Assembly (NCBI GenBank): GCA_030386875.1
Contig: CM059563.1
Location: 11,240,001 to 11,304,000 of the forward strand
Direction: 5' to 3'
From: Morinoia aosen
Lineage: Eukaryota; Arthropoda; Malacostraca; Amphipoda; Talitridae
Length of the DNA stretch: 64,000 nucleotides
The notes under the pieces are model-generated. The model did not search any database and had not been told where the DNA came from. It saw nothing but the letters and a program-made list of their open reading frames with translations. This document shows positions 47,433-56,970 of the stretch, in pieces. Numbering within the stretch: position 1 is the first letter of the stretch; every line of letters starts with the position of its first letter. The translations under genes and the position numbers were made by a program.

Positions 47433-47845
47433 TATTATAGAGTGGATAGCCCTACACTAGAGCACAGCATAGGTTCCACATAGACAACATAGATAGAGTA
47501 CTGCACAAAATAGACAATTGCAATGACACAGCAATTTAGGTAAATAGTTCACTCACCTCTTGGATACCTTAACTTAATACTCCATATTCAATACTGTGGC
47601 TAGCAAGAGTAGAGCGGAGATAGACGGGAAATATATAGAATAGCGTAGAATAGAATTAGTACATTAGTTTAGAACTTAAGAAGTTAGATACCAACCACAG
47701 TATGGTAATTATTTACACACTCGGTCAACATGTACTTGTTGTTGAACCCGAGGCCAATCGCAGACTGGCTTGCGAGTGTTGCTCTCTCGAGCGTTGCCAA
47801 CTTATGGTCTCTCTAACTAGAACTTACACTACTCGCTATATTACA
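47433..47845 (-). repeat. Gypsy-C LTR copy c (5' LTR of the full copy)
   Basis: 413 bp, TGTAATATAG to CTATAATA on the minus strand, followed on that strand by a TGGCGACGAGGAT primer site at about 47431-47419. CTTTC flanks it at 47846. Confidence 0.93.
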
Positions 47846-48940
47846 CTTTCCTGTCGGAATACGTGACATCAATAGAGTATATCAAAGGAGATCTGAACGT
47901 AGTAGCAGACTGCTTGTCCCGCCCCGTTTGCGTGACATCAGTGGACGTATTCGATCTCAAAAAGCTGGCTATAGCCCAAGCTGACGACCCTGAAACGAGT
48001 GTTTTGAAAGAAAGGCTGACACCCTTCGATATTGCCCCTGATCTTAAACTATGGTGCGATTCCTCTACCGATTGTCCTCGACCCTATGTTCCCCTCGCTT
48101 GTCGCGAGCAGATCATGGCGTTCTTGCACAATCTCGCACACCCGGGCTATAAAAATACTGCCAAAAATGTCAAAGCCCGTTTTTCTGGCCAAATATGGAC
48201 AAAGATGTCCATCGTTTCGTCCGATATTGTGAAAATTGTCAGCAGGCAAAGGTGCATAAACACACCAAATCTCCTGTTAGCCCTATCGCTCCGCAATCTG
48301 ATCGTTTCCACACTGTCCATATCGACATTGTGGGCCCTCTTCCTCCTGCTTCCTTACCTACTTCTACAACTTCTTTACCCTTCAAGTACCTATTGACTTG
48401 CATTGATCGCGCTACTAGATGGTGCGAAGCTGTTCCTCTGGTTGACACCACTGCTTCCTCGGTCGCCATTGCCTTCGTATCCGGATGGATGTCACGCTTT
48501 GGTGTCCCGTTGGAAGTGGTGACCGACAGAGGTGCACAGTTTGAGGGAGAACTTTTCAATGAATTAGCGAACCTCTTAGGTTTTCACCATGTTCGCACGT
48601 GCAGCTACAGGCCGCAGGCCAATGGCCTAGTTGAAAGATTGCACCGGACTCTTAAAGCTGCCATTATGGCCCGTAGAGAAAATTGGTATTTCTCCCTTCC
48701 TATCGTTCTGCTAGGCTTGCACATGACTCCAAATTCTTCTGGTTTTTCTCCGTTCACCGCCGTGACTGGCGCCTATATGCTTTGTCCTCAACCTTTAGTT
48801 GCCGATAAAAGGCCTAGAACATTTTTTTCGGACGTTATCCAAACCTTTGTCAACGAAATGCATAAGTTCGATTTCCGACGCCTTTCCGAAGGCTCGTGCC
48901 ATGATTCAGGTGTAAGGTCACCAAGTCAAATCCTGCCTCC
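47846..48940 (+). pseudogene. Gypsy-B integrase
   Basis: Continues the RNase H frame from 40266. The H-H-C-C finger spans about 48120-48250 (H-P-G-Y near 48138, C-E-N-C near 48231), with a one-base loss near 48183 that forces a frame change. The core follows: H-I-D-I-V-G-P near 48320, T-D-R-G-A-Q near 48523, G-L-V-E-R near 48624. After about 48890 similarity to other Pol tails fades, and the frame is lost into the sequence that hosts the Penelope element. Confidence 0.85.
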
Positions 48941-49029
48941 TACATGTCTGGTCCTAATAATGCAATTTGGCATGAGTAATATCGCCAATTTTCAGTCTGC
49001 TCCCAAATCGTTATCGAATATACTGTTAA

Positions 49030-50074
49030 TGAAAGAAATAGAGAAGAAGTACTTTAAAAACATTTACTCTGAACGTTTCGAGCCTAAGCTCATTCTCAAC
49101 AAAAAGTCTGCAAATAATATAATGAACAAGTTAGTACACCCAAAAATTACAGAAGCGCAGAATATAAGCACAATAAAAACAAACAAACAAAAATAATAAT
49201 AATTTATCGGTTGACTATTTTCAGAGGGTATGCACTCTGCATTTCGTTGAGGGAAGGTTTGAGTTTATGAATGAATAATGACTCTAAAATACGTAAGTCT
49301 AAGCTGGCGGTACAAGTATCTAATATTTTAAATTTGCTAATGTCAATTATCTGTTCACAGGAATTATTACTACAATGTTGTCTGATGCTAGAATGACTAG
49401 GAGAGGTAAGCAAGCGACCTGTTCGATGACTCCGACCTGCATGTTCAGCAACCCTGACGTAAAGTGCTCGGTGGGTGGAACCCACATACTGCGATGCGCA
49501 ATGCGCACAACTGAAATTATAGACGAGGGAAGATCGCATGCCGGTCGGGAGCACATCTTTAAATCTAAAAAATGATCCAATGGTACGCTTGTTCACTAAA
49601 ATAATACGAAAGGAAATGTCTGGGAAAAATTTAGTCAAAAGCATTAAAAGATCTTTTCTCAACTTTTCCGATTGATATCCAAAATATGGCAACACACAAT
49701 AACTATAGTTTAGAGCTTGAAGACGAGATTTCGGAATAAATTTACTGTTCAGGAATTCATTAATGGCACGAAAAATAACAGAATGTGGATAACCATTAGC
49801 GGTAAAATAAGACTGCAAAAAAGTAAATTCCTTATGGAGGTCAGTGTAATTTGAACAAATATTATAGGCACGAGTAATAAGGGTGGAGATGCTATTCAGT
49901 TTGAATCTCTTGCAACAGAAACTAAAGTAACTTAGACCTAACCCGGAGAATGTTTGTTTTCTGTAGACTGAGGTTATGAATTTATTACCCGATCGGTGAA
50001 CATTGACATCAAGATAATTTAATTGGCTATTATTTTCCAGATCTAAAGTGAATTTGATATTGGGATGCCTGGAA
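49030..50074 (-). pseudogene. Inverted 5'-truncated copy of the Penelope element
   Basis: Reverse complement of about 52207-53250, near identical. It encodes the end of the reverse transcriptase and the GIY-YIG domain on the minus strand, and lacks the terminal 34 bases present at the right end of the element. It is joined head to head with the direct repeat at 50075. Confidence 0.9.
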
Positions 50075-50626
50075 TTGGCATGCGATCTTCCCTCGTCTAT
50101 AATTTCAGTTGTGCGCATTGCGCATCGCAGTATGTGGGTTCCACCCACCGAGCACTTTACGTCAGGGTTGCTGAACATGCAGGTCGGAGTCATCGAACAG
50201 GTCGCTTGCTTACCTCTCCTAGTCATTCTAGCATCAGACAACATTGTAGTAATAATTCCTGTGAACAGATAATTGACATTAGCAAATTTAAAATATTAGA
50301 TACTTGTACCGCCAGCTTAGACTTACGTATTTTAGAGTCATTATTCATTCATAAACTCAAACCTTCCCTCAACGAAATGCAGAGTGCATACCCTCTGAAA
50401 ATAGTCAACCGATAAATTATTATTATTTTTGTTTGTTTGTTTTTATTGTGCTTATATTCTGCGCTTCTGTAATTTTTGGGTGTACTAACTTGTTCATTAT
50501 ATTATTTGCAGACTTTTTGTTGAGAATGAGCTTAGGCTCGAAACGTTCAGAGTAAATGTTTTTAAAGTACTTCTTCTCTATTTCTTTCATTGTGAATTTG
50601 CTTCGCAAAATCGATTTTCCTTTGTA
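50075..50626 (+). repeat. Penelope 5' pseudo-LTR
   Basis: Direct repeat of 52735-53284 (offset 2660), with two or three differences. It contains the GIY-YIG coding end, a short 3' UTR and a GAGC-TTAG-GCTC-GAAAC hairpin that resembles a hammerhead ribozyme core (50532-50548). Confidence 0.9.
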
Positions 50627-53075
50627 CATTCGAAATAACTATGGCGAAGAAGCTTATCGTCTTTACCACAAATTTCTCAATACATCTCGTAAATTGGAAA
50701 AATCCAAATTAGATTACAATTTTCTCTGTGAATGCAAGATCTACAACATCATGCCCAAATTTCTGCGCTTCAAGCTGTACAAGAGGTCCCTCCATACAAC
50801 CAACTTCTACAAATCCTGGCAGACCAGCCTCCTTTCTCGGGAGATCAACTTCAAGAAGAAGACCATGGCAAAGTTAACCACCGATCTATCTGAATGCCGC
50901 AGCAGAATCTTAGAAGCCTTTCCTGGAGTGACCCGTGCCGCGATCTATAGTGTTGTAAAAGATAAAATGAAAAATTTCGTAATAGAAACTAAGAGAACTC
51001 ACGATAGAAAACTGTGTAATTTAGGAATTTCTAACCATCTTCAGCCCTGTGATCCAAACAAAGTTGTGCATAATTATAGTTCTTTTCCGTTAAGCAATCG
51101 TCTCAAATTCTTATTGGCATTTGGTCTAGATTTTTGCCTACCCGTTTACAAGATCAATTTTTATAAGTACTTCCTTAATTTTGAAAAATTGGCGTTAGCA
51201 ATGCAGCACAAATTTCCTAACCAGACTAAAATTATTGACTTCACTGAACAATTGCAATCGCTCTCATTCAAATACTTTTATGGCTTCAAACCTTTCAAAA
51301 TTTTCTCGCCAATATTTTTGAAGACCGACATTTCAGAGCTGAAACAACTATCATCCAATCCGAATGTAATTGTAACAAAACCTGACAAAGGCCGTGCCGT
51401 CGTAATTCTGAACAAAACTAGTTATATTGAGCGCATGCAATCAATTATTTCTGATACGAGTAAATTCCTCCCAATTGCTGAGCCAATGCAAAAATACTCT
51501 TTGAAAATAGAAGATAAGGTGAACAACTTTTTGCGTAAACTCAAAAATTTAAATTTATTGCAAGAAGATATTTATAAGAAACTAATTTGTTCAGGCACTG
51601 GCCCAGGTATTCTCTATGGATTACCAAAAATTCATAAACCTAACTTCGCAACTGCGTTACCATTCAGACCGATTTTCGCCGCTTATAATTGTGCTACCTA
51701 CAATGTGTCAAAATTTTTAGTTCCGTTGCTTAGCCATTTAACTCTAAATGATTTCACTGTTCAAAATTCTCATGACTTTGTACAAACTATATCTAGTCAA
51801 CCTGACGCTGATAAGTATTTTATGGCTTCCCTTGACGTTGAGAATCTTTTTACCAATGTACCTCTTGACGAAACCATTGATATTTGCATAAATTCTCTGT
51901 TTTCTGTTCCGTCATCTTCAGTTATAGGTTTAACAAAAAATTATTTTAGGTCTCTTTTAGAACTATGTGTGCGAAATTCTTTCTTTATTTTCAATAGTCG
52001 TATATATAAACAAATAGAAGGGTTGGGTATGGGTCTCCCTTTAGGCCCTACTTTCGCCAACATTTTCATGTGTCACCACGAACAGAAATGGTTAAATCAA
52101 TGTCCAACTTCATTCAAACCAGTTTTCTATAGGCGCTATATTGATGATACTTTTGTTCTTTTCAAAAACAAATGTGATGCCCATTCCTTTCTTCAATATT
52201 TCAATTCCAGGCATCCCAATATCAAATTCACTTTAGATCTGGAAAATAATAGCCAATTAAATTATCTTGATGTCAATGTTCACCGATCGGGTAATAAATT
52301 CATAACCTCAGTCTACAGAAAACAAACATTCTCCGGGTTAGGTCTAAGTTACTTTAGTTTCTGTTGCAAGAGATTCAAACTGAATAGCATCTCCACCCTT
52401 ATTACTCGTGCCTATAATATTTGTTCAAATTACACTGACCTCCATAAGGAATTTACTTTTTTGCAGTCTTATTTTACAGCTAATGGTTATCCACATTCTG
52501 TTATTTTTCGTGCCATTAATGAATTCCTGAACAGTAAATTTATTCCGAAATCTCGTCTTCAAGCTCTAAACTATAGTTATTGTGTGTTGCCATATTTTGG
52601 ATATCAATCGGAAAAGTTGAGAAAAGATCTTTTAATGCTTTTGACTAAATTTTTCCCAGACATTTCCTTTCGTATTATTTTAGTGAACAAGCGTACCATT
52701 GGATCATTTTTTAGATTTAAAGATGTGCTCCCGACCGGCATGCGATCTTCCCTCGTCTATAATTTCAGTTGTGCGCATTGCGCATCGCAGTATGTGGGTT
52801 CCACCCACCGAGCACTTTACGTCAGGGTTGCTGAACATGCAGGTCGGAGTCATCGAACAGGTCGCTTGCTTACCTCTCATAGTCATTCTAGCATCAGACA
52901 ACATTGTAGTAATAATTCCTGTGAACAGATAATTGACATTAGCAAATTTAAAATATTAGATACTTGTACCGCCAGCTTAGACTTACGTATTTTAGAGTCA
53001 TTATTCATTCATAAACTCAAACCTTCCCTCAACGAAATGCCGAGTGCATACCCTCTGAAAATAGTCAACCGATAA
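50556..53075 (+). CDS. Penelope-like reverse transcriptase with GIY-YIG endonuclease
   Basis: Uninterrupted 839-residue frame from ATG 50556, the length expected of a complete Penelope protein. Reverse transcriptase motifs: K-P-D-K-G-R-A-V-V near residue 275, G-L-P-K-I-H-K-P near 355, F-R-P-I near 370, S-L-D-V-E-N-L-F near 425, G-L-G-M-G-L-P-L-G-P near 490, Y-I-D-D near 528. The C-terminal GIY-YIG domain (about residues 727-820) begins V-Y-N-F-x-C-x-x-C and has Y-V-G-S-T near 745 with an Arg-rich helix after it. RT copies the RNA; GIY-YIG nicks the target. The start lies inside the first terminal repeat; a later Met near residue 66 is an alternative. No inactivating change is visible. Confidence 0.92.
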   Translation: MFLKYFFSISFIVNLLRKIDFPLYIRNNYGEEAYRLYHKFLNTSRKLEKSKLDYNFLCECKIYNIMPKFLRFKLYKRSLHTTNFYKSWQTSLLSREINFKKKTMAKLTTDLSECRSRILEAFPGVTRAAIYSVVKDKMKNFVIETKRTHDRKLCNLGISNHLQPCDPNKVVHNYSSFPLSNRLKFLLAFGLDFCLPVYKINFYKYFLNFEKLALAMQHKFPNQTKIIDFTEQLQSLSFKYFYGFKPFKIFSPIFLKTDISELKQLSSNPNVIVTKPDKGRAVVILNKTSYIERMQSIISDTSKFLPIAEPMQKYSLKIEDKVNNFLRKLKNLNLLQEDIYKKLICSGTGPGILYGLPKIHKPNFATALPFRPIFAAYNCATYNVSKFLVPLLSHLTLNDFTVQNSHDFVQTISSQPDADKYFMASLDVENLFTNVPLDETIDICINSLFSVPSSSVIGLTKNYFRSLLELCVRNSFFIFNSRIYKQIEGLGMGLPLGPTFANIFMCHHEQKWLNQCPTSFKPVFYRRYIDDTFVLFKNKCDAHSFLQYFNSRHPNIKFTLDLENNSQLNYLDVNVHRSGNKFITSVYRKQTFSGLGLSYFSFCCKRFKLNSISTLITRAYNICSNYTDLHKEFTFLQSYFTANGYPHSVIFRAINEFLNSKFIPKSRLQALNYSYCVLPYFGYQSEKLRKDLLMLLTKFFPDISFRIILVNKRTIGSFFRFKDVLPTGMRSSLVYNFSCAHCASQYVGSTHRALYVRVAEHAGRSHRTGRLLTSHSHSSIRQHCSNNSCEQIIDISKFKILDTCTASLDLRILESLFIHKLKPSLNEMPSAYPLKIVNR

Positions 53076-53284
53076 ATTATTATTATTTTTGTTTGTTTGT
53101 TTTTATTGTGCTTATATTCTGCGCTTCTGTAATTTTTGGGTGTACTAACTTGTTCATTATATTATTTGCAGACTTTTTGTTGAGAATGAGCTTAGGCTCG
53201 AAACGTTCAGAGTAAATTTTTTAAAGTACTTCTTCTCTATTTCTTTCATTGTGAATTTGCTTCGCAAAATCGATTTTCCTTTGT
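52735..53284 (+). repeat. Penelope 3' pseudo-LTR
   Basis: Matches 50075-50626. After the stop codon at 53075 it has about 210 bp, ending in a 34-base segment (53251-53284) that is absent from the inverted copy at the left end. Confidence 0.9.
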
Positions 53285-53296
53285 ATATACTGTTAA

Positions 53297-53571
53297 ATAT
53301 TGTCCATATGACCTATATTGTAAAATTAAACATCAATATCGAGTTCATTATCCTGTTGATCAGTCTAATGCGAAACTAGGCTAAGTGAATTAGGTTAAAC
53401 ATTATTGTACGCCCTAGAATAATGTAATGGTAGGATGCCCTAGAAGTCGCTGAACTTATTCGGGCCCACAGGTAGCTATACTCAACTCTGACCATTGTAT
53501 TAGACTTAAGAAACATTCTACCTCTGTATCTCCTGTGGTAAATAAATTGTTTAAATTGTTTAAATTGTTTA
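53297..53571 (+). other. Short sequence between the Penelope element and the Gypsy-B Pol tail
   Basis: Not part of Gypsy-B Pol and not part of the Penelope element. It ends in three copies of AAATTGTTT (about 53540-53570). With 48950-49017 on the other side it may form one small element, a SINE or LINE 3' end of about 340 bp, that was in Gypsy-B before the Penelope element inserted into it. No RNA polymerase III box is obvious. Confidence 0.4.
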
Positions 53572-53961
53572 AATTCACCACCTGTTTACGTGCCCGTTGA
53601 CTTGCAGAATTGCGAAAAAGTTTGGTTGCGAGTCGACCGGATCAAGAGGAGCTTAGAAGCCCCTTATTCAGGTCCTTACGAAGTCCTAGAACGTAACCCA
53701 AAATTTTTTAAGCTTAAACTTCCTCAGGGTGATTCAAACGTATCGATTGATCGTTTGAAACCCGCCTATAGTCGTACCCCTACCTCTTCTAAACCCTCTT
53801 CTACACCCTCATCTCCGACTCCTCCTGAACCTCCTCCTCCTCAGCCTTCTCCGCGGTGTCCTGAGGTCATTTCAGCACCCTCGCTACCTCCTCCTCGCAC
53901 TAGATCGGGTCGTACCGTTCGTTTCAAACCCTCAGCGGACTACCACTATTTTGGTGTCTGA
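53572..53961 (+). pseudogene. Gypsy-B Pol C-terminal tail
   Basis: Open frame reading P-P-V-Y-V-P, then V-W-L-R-V-D-R-I-K and S-I-D-R-L-K-P-A, followed by a Ser/Pro/Thr-rich end and a TGA at 53959-53961. It corresponds to the integrase C-terminal region of Gypsy-A (V-Y-V-R-V-D near 5817, S-I-D-R-L-K near 5940). Its upstream part is separated by the Penelope region. Confidence 0.85.
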
Positions 53962-53990
53962 GGGCGCTTCGCGTCTGGCCGGGGTAGTGC

Positions 53991-54284
53991 TGTGGTGCCC
54001 GGAAAAATTACTGAATAATTGATACAAATTAAGAATTTAATATTAAAAGTAATTTTGTACCTTTAAAAGTCTTTTATCTAAAATATAAATAAATATTAAA
54101 ATAGATAAAATCTACACCGTCTTATGAGACGAGTTGAGTGCCGCTTTATGGCAACATTCACGCTATTCAAGCATCGTTCGCTGCTCAGCAGCCCATTCCT
54201 CCGCTAAACCTCGTAGTGTAAACAAGTGCTCTGATCAACCTGGTGAGTCTCGCTATTCTCGAAGTGATACTTTTTGTATTTATG
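53991..54284 (+). repeat. Gypsy-B 3' LTR, first part
   Basis: TGTGGTGCCC after a G-rich tract (53979-53988). Nearly identical to 36776-37070. Cut by a solo LTR; resumes at 55534. Confidence 0.9.
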
Positions 54285-55529
54285 TGTTATCCTTCTCCGC
54301 ATAACTGAGTACGGAACATCGCTAAGAATTTGGAGAAGCGTTGCTTGGCCTACAACGTAATCCTTAATGATTCTAAAAGACCACATGTTAAATCTGATTT
54401 CTGCGAGAAAGCGTCAACGTTACGTCCTAGGACAGTCGACTCGTCAGAAACAACGTCCAGACGTCGTCGATACGCGTAACGAACGAAGACGCTAACGGAA
54501 GATGCTAAGAACCTCAACGGATGTCTTCATTTGCTTTAATTCATATGTTTAACATTGTTTTGTGGGGATTTTTATATAGTAATGAGGGTAAGGTTAATGA
54601 TGTATGTTTTCTATTCGATAGTAGGGATATATCACGTTCTTATTGGTAACCTTGTTAGGTTGTTATTCAAAGTTGGCACCTCAAGGTGACGCCAGACGCG
54701 GTTGCTTCAGGGAACGAGGGCAGTTGGGGCGAGAACACCATCACAAGCAGCCGCATACGAGTTTGTTCCTCTACCTTGGTCCAGTTGGGCCGGGGTTTTG
54801 CCCCTTATAACGATACGAACCATTTGAAAGATACTAAAACGACCCGAGTATCTCTGTGACATTCATCTGTGAATATATTGAGATTAAATTCCGTGGCGAC
54901 GTAATCACAGCCATCAAACTTTGCCCGTCAACTCTCAAACATGGCGGTTGCCGTCCCAGATTGCCGACAAGACGACGCTCAGACTGCGAGCCCTAATCTC
55001 CAAATCTCAGATAAGTTTTCCTCTGAAATTATGTCGATCCGAGTCCCCCACTCATGCTTCTAAGTATATTAGGATTGCGAGTGCGTAAATCACATATGTT
55101 CAATTAGTCTGCGTATTTTCGACGATTAATGTCTCAATTATTTCTATTATTCAATAGCGAATTTCTTTAATGTTTCGGTGTTTCTCTATGTCCTTCAGAT
55201 AGATAGGAAGAGAATGAACGGATGATTTAGAAAGAAAAGAGAATGTTTGAAGCCAGGAAACACGGCTAAAATGCACGATTAATTTATGGCCTTAAGCCGC
55301 TCATAACGCTTACCGAAGATTGAATTAAATATTTATACAGATAAACCCTGTATTGGTGGCAGCTACCTTGATATTACCAAGTAGAAAATATATGAATCGT
55401 GACGAATAATCTTAATGTCACGACTAATAATATAACATGGAAAATATCATGCATCGCAACAAAGAATGACGGCAGAGAAAAATGAGGACCGTGACATCGG
55501 TGGGATAAAAAAACAATAGGGTCACGACA
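54285..55529. mobile_element. Solo LTR of an unidentified element (1245 bp)
   Basis: Starts TGTTATCC, ends CACGACA, and is flanked by TATG on both sides (54281-54284, 55530-55533). The uninterrupted Gypsy-B 5' LTR reads straight across this point with a single TATG. TG..CA ends and a 4-bp duplication fit an LTR. Orientation is uncertain. No other copy in the window, and no coding sequence. Confidence 0.75.
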
Positions 55530-55533
55530 TATG

Positions 55534-55659
55534 TGTTGCGAATTACGAAGTGAAAGTAACGAGCTAACTGGCTCGCGAGTAGCATATAAATTACATTTGA
55601 CTACCTTCCGTGCGGTTCGTAAGGTTTATTAGATATGATGAATTTTGGTTATTTAGATA
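55534..55659 (+). repeat. Gypsy-B 3' LTR, second part
   Basis: Matches 37071-37195 closely, then stops at the Gypsy-E LTR. The rest should continue beyond the window. Confidence 0.85.
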
Positions 55660-56970
55660 TGTTTGGTTTTTGGATGGGGGTGCTAGTATCAGCTTCCAAA
55701 ACCTAACAGTCACTCGACAGTATTCGCAAAACCGTGAGAAAGGTTAATGAGGCGAGGGAACTCAGCTCGGTCTTTTATTCGGAGGAACGCCCGGCGGACT
55801 GGCGGGATCTTGACTGGAAGATCTTCTCTAGGTGGGCACTCCGTGCCAGCGAGGTCCGGTGAGCGCTGGTGTCGGCAGGATGTAATGAGTTGTGTTTGGG
55901 AATTTATATAAGCCCAATTTAGACTAACTAGTAGCATCAGCCTTTATAAAAAGAACCCGTGACGTTGGTGGTGTCACTTATGGTATCAGCTTTATTAATC
56001 CCAAGCTGGACGAGCAAGTTATCGTAGTAGAAGCAGGTAGTTTAGCTAGCCTGTGAGTGTAATCTTAGGCTTACTAGCTTCCAAAAATAACCCATGTGAA
56101 TCGCAAGGGAATAATTTGTAAATGAGATCTCTCAGGCCCAAAGCTCAGGTAAGGTTCAGTTAAGGCAAAACAAGGCCCAGGGAACTGAGTGTGTGGTGGC
56201 ATTTGGCGATGTCGTTGAGGTTCTGCAAAAAGTCGAAACGCTGGATGAGCAGTCCCAGGAGACATCAAGGAAAAATTCCACCACTGACAGTCCCCAACAT
56301 CGTAAATGATAAACTCCCACAAAGTAGACTCTCCGAGAAATCCTACAGATCCGACACGAGCTAATTTAATAAATCTCTCTTTTGTCAAGCTCAAAGTAGG
56401 ATAGAATCACTTTAGGTTTGCAAAAACTCTTTTACCACTGCTCCTACTTTAAATAGAGGCATGAACTTTTAAAGGAGATTTTTTTGTAATGAACCACTTG
56501 TGATTCTTTTTAGAGCAACAATCGGTGATTCCATTTGTGGAATTATAGCAAATTCGTGAGACTGAATACACGGGATTCATGCAGTCGGAAGGAATTATTC
56601 AGAAAATAGCTAAAAAACATAGGATGAGAATTAATATCTTTTTTGTGTACTCTAGAACATCTCTATATCCGTACGAGAAATAACAAGGAAAAAATCCTAA
56701 CTTTCATTAAGATCAATCATACTGAAAAGCACTGGCAAGCATCATTGATAAAAAAATAAGGAATAATATCTACCTGAGAAAAGAAACACTAAACGTGTTG
56801 CTTGCACAGAAAGAAAATATTCGCAAGACGAAACATGAAAATCAAGGTGACAATGACCCGGCGGTTTTTTACGTTTCGCCATTTGCAATAAACCGCCGGC
56901 ATAACATCGTAAGCGTTCACGAAGTATTTTGTACGCGAGAAGTACGCGTTTACGATGGCAGATGCTAGTA

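Larger units (their letters stand above)
42709..47845 (-). mobile_element. Gypsy-C: full-length Mag-like Ty3/gypsy element
   Basis: LTRs of 413 bp at 42709-43121 and 47433-47845 differ by about one base. Internal gag-pol is full length with one stop and one frameshift. It is a close relative of Gypsy-D but much younger. CTTTC follows the right LTR (47846-47850); its partner is at 40262, beyond the partial copy, not at 42704. Confidence 0.92.
49030..53284 (+). mobile_element. Penelope-like element with inverted 5' partial copy
   Basis: Order: inverted truncated copy (49030-50074), direct terminal repeat (50075-50626), full body, second direct repeat (52735-53284). The 12-bp ATATACTGTTAA flanks the whole (49018-49029 and 53285-53296) as a target duplication. 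This combination of an inverted fragment, tandem partial copy and variable-length target duplication is characteristic of Penelope-like elements. The second repeat and body look intact. Confidence 0.92.
36776..55659 (+). mobile_element. Gypsy-B: decayed CsRn1-like element that hosts Gypsy-C, a Penelope element, a solo LTR and Gypsy-E
   Basis: LTR copies starting TGTGGTGCCC at 36776 and 53991 are nearly identical over their first 290 bp. Between them are scraps of gag and plus-strand pol fragments (RT end, RNase H, integrase, Pol tail) separated by younger insertions. The primer site resembles tRNA-Trp, as in CsRn1. The 3' LTR is cut by Gypsy-E at 55660, so the end of this element lies outside the window. 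Confidence 0.85.

Noticed and set aside
50065..50415. Independent GIY-YIG nuclease gene
   Set aside because: It is the coding end of the Penelope element inside its first terminal repeat and has no start of its own.
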